A stretch of DNA of 64,000 bases from Leptasterias polaris (taxonomy: Eukaryota; Echinodermata; Asteroidea; Forcipulatida; Asteriidae): assembly GCA_037783415.1 (NCBI GenBank), contig JAZGTN010000052.1, positions 2,666,001 to 2,730,000 on the forward strand. Reading direction: 5' to 3'. The notes beneath the pieces were generated by a model, which saw nothing but the letters and a program-made list of their open reading frames with translations, made no database searches and was not told where the DNA came from. A program made the position numbers and the translations under genes. Numbering within the stretch: position 1 is the stretch's first letter; every line of letters begins with the position of its first letter. Below, piece after piece: positions 13,201 to 23,300 of the stretch.

Positions 13201-16200
13201 AAAAGTGTAAGGAACTACAAATCCTATTGTTTTCTACTCTCCCATCCAATGATATTAGGCAGTACTAGATGCATTTCATTTTCAAGGATTTGGAAGAGCG
13301 TGTGAATTATTCTTTTGTTATGCAACAGAACTTTTTCAAGCTTAGGTTAGCATAATAGACACTAAGGCGACCGGAATCACGTGACTCATTATTAAATGTA
13401 AACAAACCAAGCAGCCACTCCCAGTGTGCGTGGTCAAGCATGGCTTCTTCCGCACCTATGGCAGAAGCACTCGGAAGCAGCCATTCTTCTTCCACTCACA
13501 CTGCAAGTCGCTTGCTGGGTTTGTTTACATTGTATACCCACCATGAGTCACGTAACTCCGGTCGTCGATTGTGTCTATTGAGCACATAACAGGCATCTAA
13601 AGGTCCCTAAATATCCCCTTAAAGAAAGAAAGATCCTAAATTTACTGTATTTGTGTGATTTTTTAGAGGAAATTATCTCATTTAGCATTAGTGAAGAGCG
13701 CTATTTCAAAATTGTCAATATGGTTGCCACTGCTTGTTATTCTACATATATGCCAGCTTTGGAGTTGGGAGCAGTGACAACTTCAGGCGTACAGCAGATA
13801 CTGCACCTGTGACCTCAACAGAAAAGCCACAAGTAAAAGCTGTTAACTCAGACATGACCCCTGACACTAACCTGGTAGAGGTCAAAGGGTGATGTCTTGT
13901 CCTCATTAACCCATACAGCATTGCCGGCAGTTTTGCCCAATTTATCACCAGTCGAACTGGTCACCAATGGGATTGCAATACCTTTATTAATAAATAACAA
14001 AATTATACGATTCAAATAAAGTTTAAAATTATGATACATGTACATGATTGGTAATATTGTTTGTGTTTTACCCATACACTGATGCAGAGCTGCCAACATT
14101 TACATCTTGCAACTAGGGAGATTTTTTTCAACAATAATGGAGATATTTAGAATAAGAATTATAGGAACAAAGTTTCCAAAATCAGGGAGACTTTCAAATT
14201 TGGGTAAACAAAACATGGAAAGATTGGGGTTTTTTTTCAGGGAACTTTCTGCAGAATCAGGAAGAGTTGGCAGCTCTGCTGATGTGTGTCAAGCACTGTG
14301 TATTCAATACTTTCCTGAGTCCGTCCAGTTAAACAAATATTCCCAAGTGTATTACTCAGGTGGGAATCGAACCCACAACCTTTGCTATTATGAAGCAGAT
14401 GTCTTACTATTAGACCACTGAGATTGCCCTGTAGCTAGAGGCAGTTTGAACGCTTTATTTCTGCAGCACGACTGCATGGATTTTAATACTATAAATGTTA
14501 GGTATAATGTTCTAATACATCTATTAAAATTAATGGTAATATCTTTGTATCTGAAATCTTTCTTTTGTGTCTAAAATGTGTCTCCCAACACTCTGTTTCC
14601 AATTTCATTTTGCCGATTTAAAATACGCACAAATTAATTGTGCGGATTAAGCTGTGGCTACGTCTGTTGCCAAGGGTGTTGCTAAGGGCATACTATACTT
14701 CAACACATGAAGAAACGGTGATCCAGCCATAGCTGTAAGCCATAGCCGCCAATCAGACACAGCCTAAATGATGATTGTTATAATAGAATTCAAAACTCTA
14801 GGTGGCAGTCGTTATATCTTTAGTGTTGTTTGTTGTATATCGATGCCGTCTTCCCTTAATCTTCCTTGCTTTTTGGGGAGACATACGCTATTTGACGACA
14901 GTTAATTTTTTTACTTTTATGTTCTCCAGGACATCCCACTGTTGGTTAACACAAGTTTTTCAAATGCATTTTAATATTTGTATTTGTAGTTTTTGCTCGA
15001 ACAAATATTATTATTATTATTATTATTATGCAAGGTAATTTTCAACTGTTGAGCTTGCACACATTTCTGAGAACACTGGATTTGCCTGGTAAGTCTGCTG
15101 CCACCAAGTGTCCCTGAAAGTCTCTCATTATAATTCACCCCTCCCCCATCCCAATTACTGGCTTGAAAGGTCAAGAACAATGTGACCTTACCATAGACAT
15201 CCTTTCCAGTGACCCTCTTCACAAGGTCATGACCCGTCATCAGGTTACCAAGCTGGTCAGTTCCTCCGAGCTAGAAAAAACGTCAGCAAGAAGACAATAA
15301 ATCAAAATTTACCGTAATTAATAAAGATGTTCCAATGTGAGGGTGTGTTCAATACATAAACTCAATTAACTTTGTTGACAAAATTCATATATGCAACAAA
15401 CTTGGATTATTCATTAATTTATGCCCCATAACAAATCGACCAATCACAACCATGCCCAACACTCAGACAAGTACCAAGTAATAAACCACAAGGGAAACTC
15501 ACTTGGTAAATTTTAAATAAATTGGGTGAACAAAGAAAATCGACTAGAGCAATATCCGGTTTAATGCGCAAGAACTCTACCAACTGAGCTATCTAGCCCT
15601 ATGTTGGTGGTCTTCCTATTTTGTCAATTTCTTTGTTTCAAGTTTAAAATACCATACAAAAATGTATACAACGTTCTGCTACGTGGCTGTAGCTGTAGCC
15701 TTCCACTCACTTGGATGAGGCAGCCATGTTCCCTGTGTAGATGCAGAAAGTCATAGGCTTGGAAGAGTTGGTAAGAGAACTCGGCAAAATTCATTCCCTG
15801 AGAGCTGGCTAGGCGAGTCTGTACACTGTGTGGAGATTAAACACAAATCATGGAGTTTGCTTTGGTTTTTATCACGCATAGAGCACAGACAAATGAGTAA
15901 AATGGGTCAGAAAAATCACATGCATGGACAAGTAAAATATATTTATATACTGCACACACAGATCCTTGCCATTTGAGTGGTAGAACATGTGCTGAGTGTC
16001 ATCACTAATTTGGCCATATATACTGCCGGGACGCTCCAAAATTTAATTTAGGAAGCCTATATGGATAATTATAGGATGCTCTTTGGACCTGTACAATGAT
16101 GGCACATGCCCAAGGTATAGTAATTTGGAAAAAAATCACCTTTGTCTTGAGAGCAGTGTTCCCATCCGAAGCTTCCGACCAACCCCAGAGAGAAAAGTGA

Positions 16201-19105
16201 TGACATTAAGGTCTTTATACCAGCTGTGATTATCCATAATTCTGGAGAGAGAAAAAAGAGAAACATCAGAACAAGTGTTCTGTCTCAAACTTAAATCCAT
16301 TTTTGCAAAGAAAAATTGGGTGCTACGAAGCTGGGCATCACAATTTAAAGAATTTTTATATTCTGAGGGAAAAAACGGAAAAACAAAACTAGCATTTTGT
16401 AAAGTTGGATTTGAAAATTTGAATGACTGGAAACAATCTAGAAACTGGTTTCCTAAAACTCGACTTCAGCTCTGTAAGTTATTTTGTAATCTCACACTTT
16501 CGATACGGGAATTCAAACTGCGGGATGGTGCCAAAGCTGGTGCACTCTGATATGTCAAAAGATCAAAGAAGAATGAGTGGGGACCAGTTGCTCCATGACT
16601 TGATGCCTCTTTTGACAGCATGCTCTGTGTGTCTCTTACACAGAATGGCTCAACCACAGGACTAATTAAAATATCCAATATATTTGGATGTTTCAAAGTC
16701 ACACTTCCAGGGGTTATGATCGAGCAAGGGAGCCTCCGGGAAAAAAAATGATGCAATGAGATTGGACACCACTGGGAACGAGGGTGGACCAACCTGATCT
16801 GCGGCAGGGGTTTGGACTCGTTCCAGAAATATCTTTCATGGTTTGTGAAGATCCTCTCTAAACTGTCCTTGATGGAGGCTGCATTGGACTGTACCACAGC
16901 CGACTGTAGGGGTTCTCTTTCATTCGTTTTGCCACTGGGGTCGCCAACCAGGGCAGTGGCGCCACCAATCTGGAAAAAGGGATTTATATTTGAAAAAATG
17001 CTGGCATGCACAATTGTAGATTTGTTTTTTCATTAACCCTCCCACTTTCTGAACATTCAATATCACCCACAATGATTTGAAGGATAGATGCAGCTTGCAA
17101 TATGATCTTACGGTCAACACTACTCTAATAGTTCTATAAATACCTCTCATTTCTGGTGCTAAAATTTGGAAAATTGAGTTCCTCGCTGATTTTAAATCAC
17201 AGTTGCTTAAAGTTTTAATCTCTCAGCTTTTGTACTGTATTATTTCGATTGAATACTTTACTGTTCTCAACTAACTTTTAATTTAGTCTAATTTGTTGTC
17301 GAAAGTGCCAATGCTATTTCCTCCTTTTTTGATATACATTTATTCTTGGTTTTCTACCTTTTAATATTCTTAAGCCTTTAGTTCCTTTTAGTATTTTCCG
17401 CCGTCTATCTGTGTTTTTTTATTTTTTTTATTTATCATTAACAGACTTAGTTTTTAATTTTGATTATACATTTTTGTGATGCAGGTCCCAAATGGAAACC
17501 AGTTTCAACTGATTTGGCTCACCTTAGGTAAATAAAGGAAATAAATAAATATTTTATAAATAAACAAATAAATTGATTGTCACTCATCGTGTGAGCAAAG
17601 CAGGTGTTATATTTTGCTCATGGAAAAATGTACCCGACAATTTTATTGAATAGAGGGGCGGACCAATATAACAATAAAAAAGATAACAGAGTCTAATATT
17701 GTGCACGTATCCACCATTAAGGTGCTGAAGGTGCTGTCACACAGATAAATACTCTTTAAGACAGGTTTTGAAGTTGATGAATTATGAGACCCATTTTGTA
17801 GCACCTTATGTGACTTTTCAATTCAATTCAATTCAAATCAACATTTATTTCATACTACTCTTCTCAAAATATAACATAATTATGTACAGAATAATGCATA
17901 GATGAGCAAAATAATAAGCACAGAAGATCGGGGAAAGAGTTAATCAATGTATACCAAAATAAATGAGAGTATGAGGCTGTCAGATTAAGCCAAGGCTTGT
18001 AGAAGACAGCCTAGACAGACAAACTACAAACGTGGAGACATGACAAACAGGTGACGCAAAACAAAACAAAAAAACACAAAAAAGGCTAGGATGCAATAAA
18101 ATAAAAATGTCTAGACTAGCATGGCTAAGTAAAGGTGATGCAGCATAATCGGCAGCCACTGCCAGAAACTCCGGGAGAAACCCTTTCTATTAGTGTAACT
18201 GGGTTCATTTATGTGTATACACAACTCACTGGACCTACAGTTTTATGTCCCATCTGAAGGAATGAAGCAATAATGGTTAATTGTCTTGCTCAAGGACACA
18301 AATGTCAAGACTGTGACCAGAGCTTGAATCTGGTGAGCTAGACTGCTTGGCTACAAGTTAACAACAGGCCAACATGACTTTTCAGGATTTTTCTCAGGGC
18401 AAAAAAGGTGAATGCCATGTCTCGGAAAATGACTTGGTCTTCAGTTTTCAATCTAAGACTTACCAATGCAATGGGTTTATGGCCAGCTCTCTGGCAGTGC
18501 AATAATGCAATGACGGCCAGAAGGTTACCGATGTGGAGACTGGATGCTGTGGGGTCAAAGCCGCAGTACAAACACTGGGGTTCAGAGGTCAGTACTTTTG
18601 GCAAGTCGCTGCTGGAATCAACAAGAAGTTCAGATGGACATCGTTAAGTTTGAATCAAGAGGATTTCATTTGGTTGTTTCTCATTTCAATTCAAATATCA
18701 ATTAAGAGATAATTACAAATTAAATAAGTTTGGGTTGAACAAAGAACAATTGACTACAGCGGGACTTGAACCTGCGACCTTCCGATTAAAGTGCTTCCTT
18801 GAGCAAGACACTTAACTGTAATGGACACTGCCGATAAACGAAGTAGAAGTATCAGGCTTGTATTCTTTGATAAGTTCAGGAAGATTACGGACACACTAGA
18901 ATCTCCAGAGTTTAGCGTCAACTTACTTTGCTTCTGGAAAAATGTCTTTAAAGATTCCTCGTTCACTCAGTGTTAAGATGTTTGACCTGCTACTGTAGCA
19001 CCTCCGAAAGTGGCTTGATAATGATGCTACTGCTTGTTTCTTACCTCTACACATGTTCAGCAGCGCTCTGTTTATAACTGTACACAACCTGGAGGCAGAA
19101 TTCAT
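10269..19105 (-). CDS. YARS2: Mitochondrial tyrosine--tRNA ligase
   Basis: A class I synthetase that charges mitochondrial tRNA-Tyr. Twelve exons (minus strand) join in phase: 19105-18927, 18611-18464, 16969-16794, 16241-16140, 15825-15711, 15270-15192, 13981-13872, 13169-13071, 12110-12044, 11920-11732, 10973-10848 and 10303-10269. They give 474 aa, against 477 in human. Residues 1-47 are rich in Arg/Ser and free of acidic residues, fitting a mitochondrial presequence. The HIGH-like motif is HIGN (about 86-89), after [10 protein letters not shown]. The KMSKS-like motif is KLGKT (280-284), in the family's usual KLGKS position. The C-terminus, from about residue 422, is the S4-like RNA-binding domain ([15 protein letters not shown]). 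The last exon ends [10 protein letters not shown]. Introns carry many SINE/MITE insertions, but the frame is intact. The exon 3 donor, GTTGGT, is weak. Confidence 0.94.
11495..11555 (+). repeat. SINE S1 fragment
   Basis: Carries a tRNA box B-like GGTTCAAATCCCACT followed by the family's TAGTCAATTTTTCTTTGTTC. It lies in the YARS2 intron between exons 10 and 11. Confidence 0.55.
12128..12482 (-). repeat. tRNA-derived SINE S3 next to YARS2 exon 9
   Basis: On the minus strand it runs from a degenerate tRNA head (GGCGTGTCGTGG, 12482 side) through GACTTACGCC and TTTACGAT-type body sequence to GCGCTATATAGG and an (ATT)n tail. The tail stops about 18 bp before the start of YARS2 exon 9 (12110), so it supplies most of the upstream intron sequence at that acceptor. 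Confidence 0.7.
12528..12640. repeat. Partial TTAACCCTTTAG MITE
   Basis: Starts TTAACCCTTTAGAGACCATTC, the same left end as the complete element at 26722-26985, then diverges. The right end is absent. Confidence 0.5.
12703..13045. repeat. MITE with GACCTTATGCAT terminal repeats
   Basis: A 343-bp element bounded by GACCTTATGCAT and its inverted copy ATGCATAAGGTC, with further imperfect pairing inside. It ends 26 bp from the YARS2 exon 8 donor side (exon edge 13071). It has no coding potential. The interior contains GCGAGCTCAAAAAAATTGCG and GCCCACTAATAACATTTAT, related to sequence near 32410-32460. Confidence 0.65.
13354..13579. repeat. Fold-back MITE with AATAGACAC ends
   Basis: A 226-bp element with ends AATAGACAC and GTGTCTATT. 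Inner parts CGACCGGA, CACGTGACTCAT and TGTAAACAAACC also recur inverted near the other end, so nearly the whole element can fold on itself. It lies in YARS2 intron 7 and carries an E-box (CACGTG) overlapping an AP-1-like TGACTCA. Confidence 0.7.
14283..14440 (-). repeat. tRNA-derived SINE S2 copy
   Basis: On the minus strand it reads CTCAGTGGTCTAATAGTAAG (box A region), then GTGGGTTCGATTCCCACC (box B), then the S2 body with ACTCAGGAAAGTATTG and GTGCTTGACAC. It resembles a tRNA of the Glu/His GGTCTAGT type. It is too degenerate and too extended to be a functional tRNA gene. Confidence 0.65.
15475..15645 (-). repeat. tRNA-derived SINE S1 copy
   Basis: The minus strand shows GGGCTAGATAGCTCAGTTGG (box A), a degenerate box B, GTCGATTTTCTTTGTTCACC and TTTAAAATTTACC-like tail sequence. 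It lies in YARS2 intron 5. Confidence 0.6.
17165..17575 (+). mobile_element. LINE 3' end (CR1/L2-like)
   Basis: Non-coding sequence ending GGTCCCAAATGGAAACCAGT, then GGCTCACCTTAGGTAAATAA and a short AAATAAA-type tail. This organisation is typical of CR1/L2-like LINE 3' UTRs. No reverse transcriptase is present, so it is a 5'-truncated relic in YARS2 intron 2. Confidence 0.45.
17765..18345 (-). repeat. SINE S3 split by a later insertion
   Basis: The S3 body appears in two parts, about 17765-17815 and 18140-18345. Comparison with the uninterrupted copy at 36990-37262 shows the break falls after CACCTTATG. The middle (17816-18120) is a different repeat. Confidence 0.55.
17816..18120 (-). mobile_element. 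Nested LINE 3' end with (TTCAA)n tail
   Basis: On the minus strand it ends AAATAAATGTTGATTTGAAT followed by ATTGA repeats, a CR1-like 3' tail. It interrupts SINE S3 and so is younger than it. No coding sequence was recognised. Confidence 0.4.
18712..18800 (-). repeat. SINE S1 fragment
   Basis: Minus strand: a box B-like GGTTCAAGTCCCGC, then GTCAATTGTTCTTTGTTCAA. It is joined on the box A side to an S3-like stretch (GTGTCTTGCTCAAGG). It lies in YARS2 intron 1. Confidence 0.5.
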
Positions 19106-20348
19106 AAGAAAGTGTATACTACAAGTAAAACATCAAGCACTTGGTACAACTATAATGAGTTGTGCATACTCAAACAGAGCTCTGTTTTATGTCAATTGGC
19201 AAGCATAGCTGCCTTTTAAAAATGTTTCTCCTTGCCAAAATGCTGCTGTACCTTTTCCCCCCAAAAGCAATCAAGAGGTATTTGTTTGGTTTTGTACAGT
19301 ACACGCTTTCCAACTGGGGACCTTCACTTAACCAGGGACACTGTTGTCCTATTTGTTATCTATTATAGGCCTGGGCGACTAGTGAAATTCACTGCGTTTA
19401 TTTGGAAAGAACTAAACCAAAGTTTTTTTTGTTTTTTTTCAATTTCTGTCTAAATAAGTAACTGAAATCAGAAAGTTATGAACACTTTTTTAATGCAAAA
19501 CATTTATTCATAATCATAGGGATGACATAGATACACATTTGCGTACACAAGTTGGTGTGCGTACGAGTTGACCAATCGGCATATTATAATGTCATGAGTT
19601 GACATGTGTAAGAGTCGGTGTGTAATTACAAATTGTAAACGAGCTGACCCTTTCCATCGTAACCCATTCCCCACCCATTTCACAGTCACAGCCAAACCCA
19701 TCCCCTACCCAACCCAAGTCCCTACTGAGTACAGGCTACACAGTACAGTCACACAGACACACCCAAAACTTGAAAATGTTTTGCTTGGAGTAGTCCAAGC
19801 AAAACATTTTCAAGTTCAATCATAATTCAAGCATTTACTCATGAGTCTCACCCAAACAATGACTGAAATAAGTGTCAAACTCAAATGAGAGAACTTACAA
19901 ATTGTTGTTTAATTTTTGTAACTAACATGACTAAACTACTAATACAACTAAAAGAAAATTAAGGTTTCTAAACTTTAGCATTTAGTCGGTTACTTTTTTA
20001 GGACATGATGAGTGGCAGTTGGAATTGGATGCGAACATTTTTAAGGTATAATAATTAATATTGGGGGAAAATGAGCTACGATGAACCATGGATGAACTTA
20101 CATAAAATGTTTAGAGCTAGACATGTTGATCGCAATGTGGGTCGACCCGGGGAAGCTAAACGAACGCACCCTTATTGGTGAGCCCCAAATGTTTGAGCAT
20201 CCACCAAGGAGGCCGCCATGTTGGATCACCTTAAAACTATCTATAGGGCGCCACCAGGAAGCCGCATGGATCCAATGACTGAATAACAAAGTCCGTGTCG
20301 ACTGCTTCAGTTCATGCAATATTTTTGTTCCTAAAAACCGTTTTAACA
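19106..20348. promoter_or_regulatory. Divergent promoter region YARS2/NAT9
   Basis: The start codons of YARS2 (minus, 19105) and NAT9 (plus, 20349) point away from each other across 1,243 bp, so both promoters should lie here. No TATA box at a defined position was identified. The segment holds the perfect hairpin at 19767-19816. Confidence 0.5.
19767..19816. repeat. Perfect 23-bp-stem hairpin
   Basis: The arms AACTTGAAAATG...GCTTGGA and TCCAAGC...CATTTTCAAGTT are exact reverse complements over 23 bp, separated by the 4-nt loop GTAG. No coding sequence overlaps it. It could form a cruciform, or a hairpin if transcribed. Confidence 0.85.
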
Positions 20349-23300
20349 ATGCGGATAAATGAAAGTGTCTTGATTGAGGGAAGCCGTGTTGTGTTTGTAC
20401 CTTACAAAGAACACCATGTTCTCAGGTAAGATCTTTATTTTTGCTTACAAATCTTGAACATTGGCAGTGACTTTTGGCAAGCAATACAAACCGTTGTACT
20501 TGGTACATAAACATAGGGTAGTGACGCAATTGACTCTACGGTGTACCACTGTAGTTTCCTCCTCCTAGTGTAGTACAGTAGAGACTAGACGTTAAAAAAA
20601 GAAGCACTGGCTAGGGCAGTGATACTCTGATAGTGATACTGAAGATTTTATGTGGCTGAGGGGTACTGATAAGTGAAGTTAGGTTGTGGAAACCCCAAAG
20701 TATTTACATTACCATAGTTTTCCTAAGTACTCTTTAAGTAGGTACTCAACTAGACTAGAGTCTTATTATGAGATTTTGTGTTGTAAACAAGAAGACATTT
20801 GAGAAATTTTTGTTATTTCATTACATTGATTGTGCACAAACATCGTTGTTAATTGGCACAAGTGTGGATTTTGACATACCGGCTGATCCTTATTTCAAAA
20901 TCCACTCGCCACGCCAGCCAAATTTGCTTTAGTTTTGAGTCACATGATGGGAATTCACTTTTTAAAAACCCATTGTTATCTTGGTACATCGGGATAGTTC
21001 AGGCAAGACTACAGTCCTAGTGTTGTCAACCCCAGTCATGAGTAAGGTGTGACATCATGCATCATAGTGTTTGTGCAATTTCAAACAAGTGTGTCACATA
21101 AATTAAAAGGCTATTTTTTGTTGATACATTTTGGCGATGACATATATCTTTAACATTTATCTCCAGATACAATGACTGGATGCAGTCTGAAGTTTTGCAA
21201 CAATTGACAGCGTCTGAGCCCCTGACTCTTGCAGAGGAATATGACATGCAGAAGAGCTGGCACCTCGATGAAAAAAGTGACTTTTCCCCTTTTGTACACA
21301 ATCTTTGAACCTTACCTCCTCCTTGAACCCGTCCCATTTTTGACTAGCATCCCCATCATCTTCAGCCTTGAGTCAAGGTGCTCACGTCTTCCCGGATGGT
21401 ATAGGACTACAACACAAACAGTAGTGCTACCACTTCTAATTTTTTCATTCCACTTATCAACTCATCGCAGAATGAACCTCATAGTTCTAAGAGTTCAATC
21501 ATCGACTGTACTCATACTCCCTCTTCATTACCACACAAACATCACTCAGGCCAGAGCACAAAAATGCCATTTGTAATGAATCTTTAGTTTTCTCCATTTT
21601 CACCCTCCATACCCAAGCTTACCATCATTGGAATGATCACATCTCTCCAATGATGACAAAGCTTTGCTGTAAAACAATATCTATAAAGGAGATAATGGAG
21701 TTTGGTAAAAAATAACCTCTGAATAAAAGCTTTCTGTTGTGTAAGAATGTGTGCTTCACGCTTGAGTGGTCAAACAGTTTGGTCACTGTGGTTGTTTATG
21801 TCAACACAATGTGGTAACAAGAGGATTAAGGAGTAGATGGGTAATTTTACAGTGAATCAATGTAAATTGAACTCACAGATCAGAAATTGGATTTGTTTTA
21901 ATGTAAATGATTGAAGAGCTCTAAAGATGTGTTTTGTTTATATTTTACAGAGTGTACTTTTATTCTTCTGCAGAAAGACAAATGGCAAAAGCCTGAGTGT
22001 CCCGAGACAGGTTTGTATTTTGTCAAGTTGTCAAGTTTTAAAGAGTGTAAAAAAGCAATGCAACACAATGTATCCTTTTTTGCTAGATGTTAAAGGGATA
22101 AAGAAAGTTATTTGGTTTGACCCATATTCCGATATGAGTCAAGCACTGTATACTTTGTACTTTCCCCGAGTCCTGTGAAAAAAATGGTAAGAAATGTGAT
22201 CTAGAATGGCAAAAATTGTGGGTTCGAATCCCACCCAAGTAATATGCCTGTGGAGGTGGTTCACAGGACTCAAGAAAGTGCTAAATACAGTGCTTGACAC
22301 ACATCAGTTAAACCAAATAATACAATTTATCCTATTAATAATTGATTTGGGGTTAAACAAAGAAAATTTGACCAAAGCAGGATTTGAACCAACAGCATCT
22401 GGTTTAATGTGATGGTGTTCCACCAACTGAGCTATCTAGCCCTATGTTGGCAGTCTCCCTATTTTGTCAATATATTTTTCAGGGGTGCCAGTCAGAAGCC
22501 ATACAACCGTTAACTGCCATGTAGCCAGGGATCACAACCTTGCAAGTGGCAGCAAGGGGAACACCCTAAGGGGATGCGACAAGGGGATGTGAAATATTTA
22601 TTTATTGATAATTGTTTTCCTTTATTCGGACATAAACCACTACCACTACTAAGAGAGACTGGCTTCATTGGTACAGGAAGTTTCACTAATTGAGATCAGC
22701 AAAAAAAATATAAAAGGGATTTTGTGCAAAAGTGAAAAACCACTGGACTTGCCTTTTTGAAATTTTATTCCCAGAGGATGTGTGCCTTATGTGAACTTGT
22801 GCCATATCTACTTCAAAATCAGGATATACAGCATAGGCAAAATAAAATTAAAAAGGGAAGATGAAGATTTTTTCATTTCTTATTTTTTTCAAAAATGGCA
22901 GCCAGACTTGTTTTTCAAGACAATTTACCGGGCTATTTTTCAAGATGTTTGCCAGTTTTTTTCGGTGTGCTTTTAATAGTCTAAGAATATGATCTTAATT
23001 ATTTAAAAGTTTATTTTTTTCGTCAGAGATCGATAAAATTTATCTCTCTTTTTTTCGTAAAAAAAGAAGAAGAAAAAAAAAAGGAGGCGGCCTCTAAAAA
23101 GGAAGCGGGCAGGGACGCTAAAAATGTTTAAAAAATTTTTATTTGGCCTTTTTGGATGCTGGGCACACAATGTCAAATTGTCGGTCATCTGCATTAGTTT
23201 CATTGCTCCAAATTCTTAGTAACTCTGTACAAAAATGGTTCTAAACTATTGCCTTATTTTTTGCCCTTTCTTTGCATTGATGTAGATTGCATGTGCGGTG

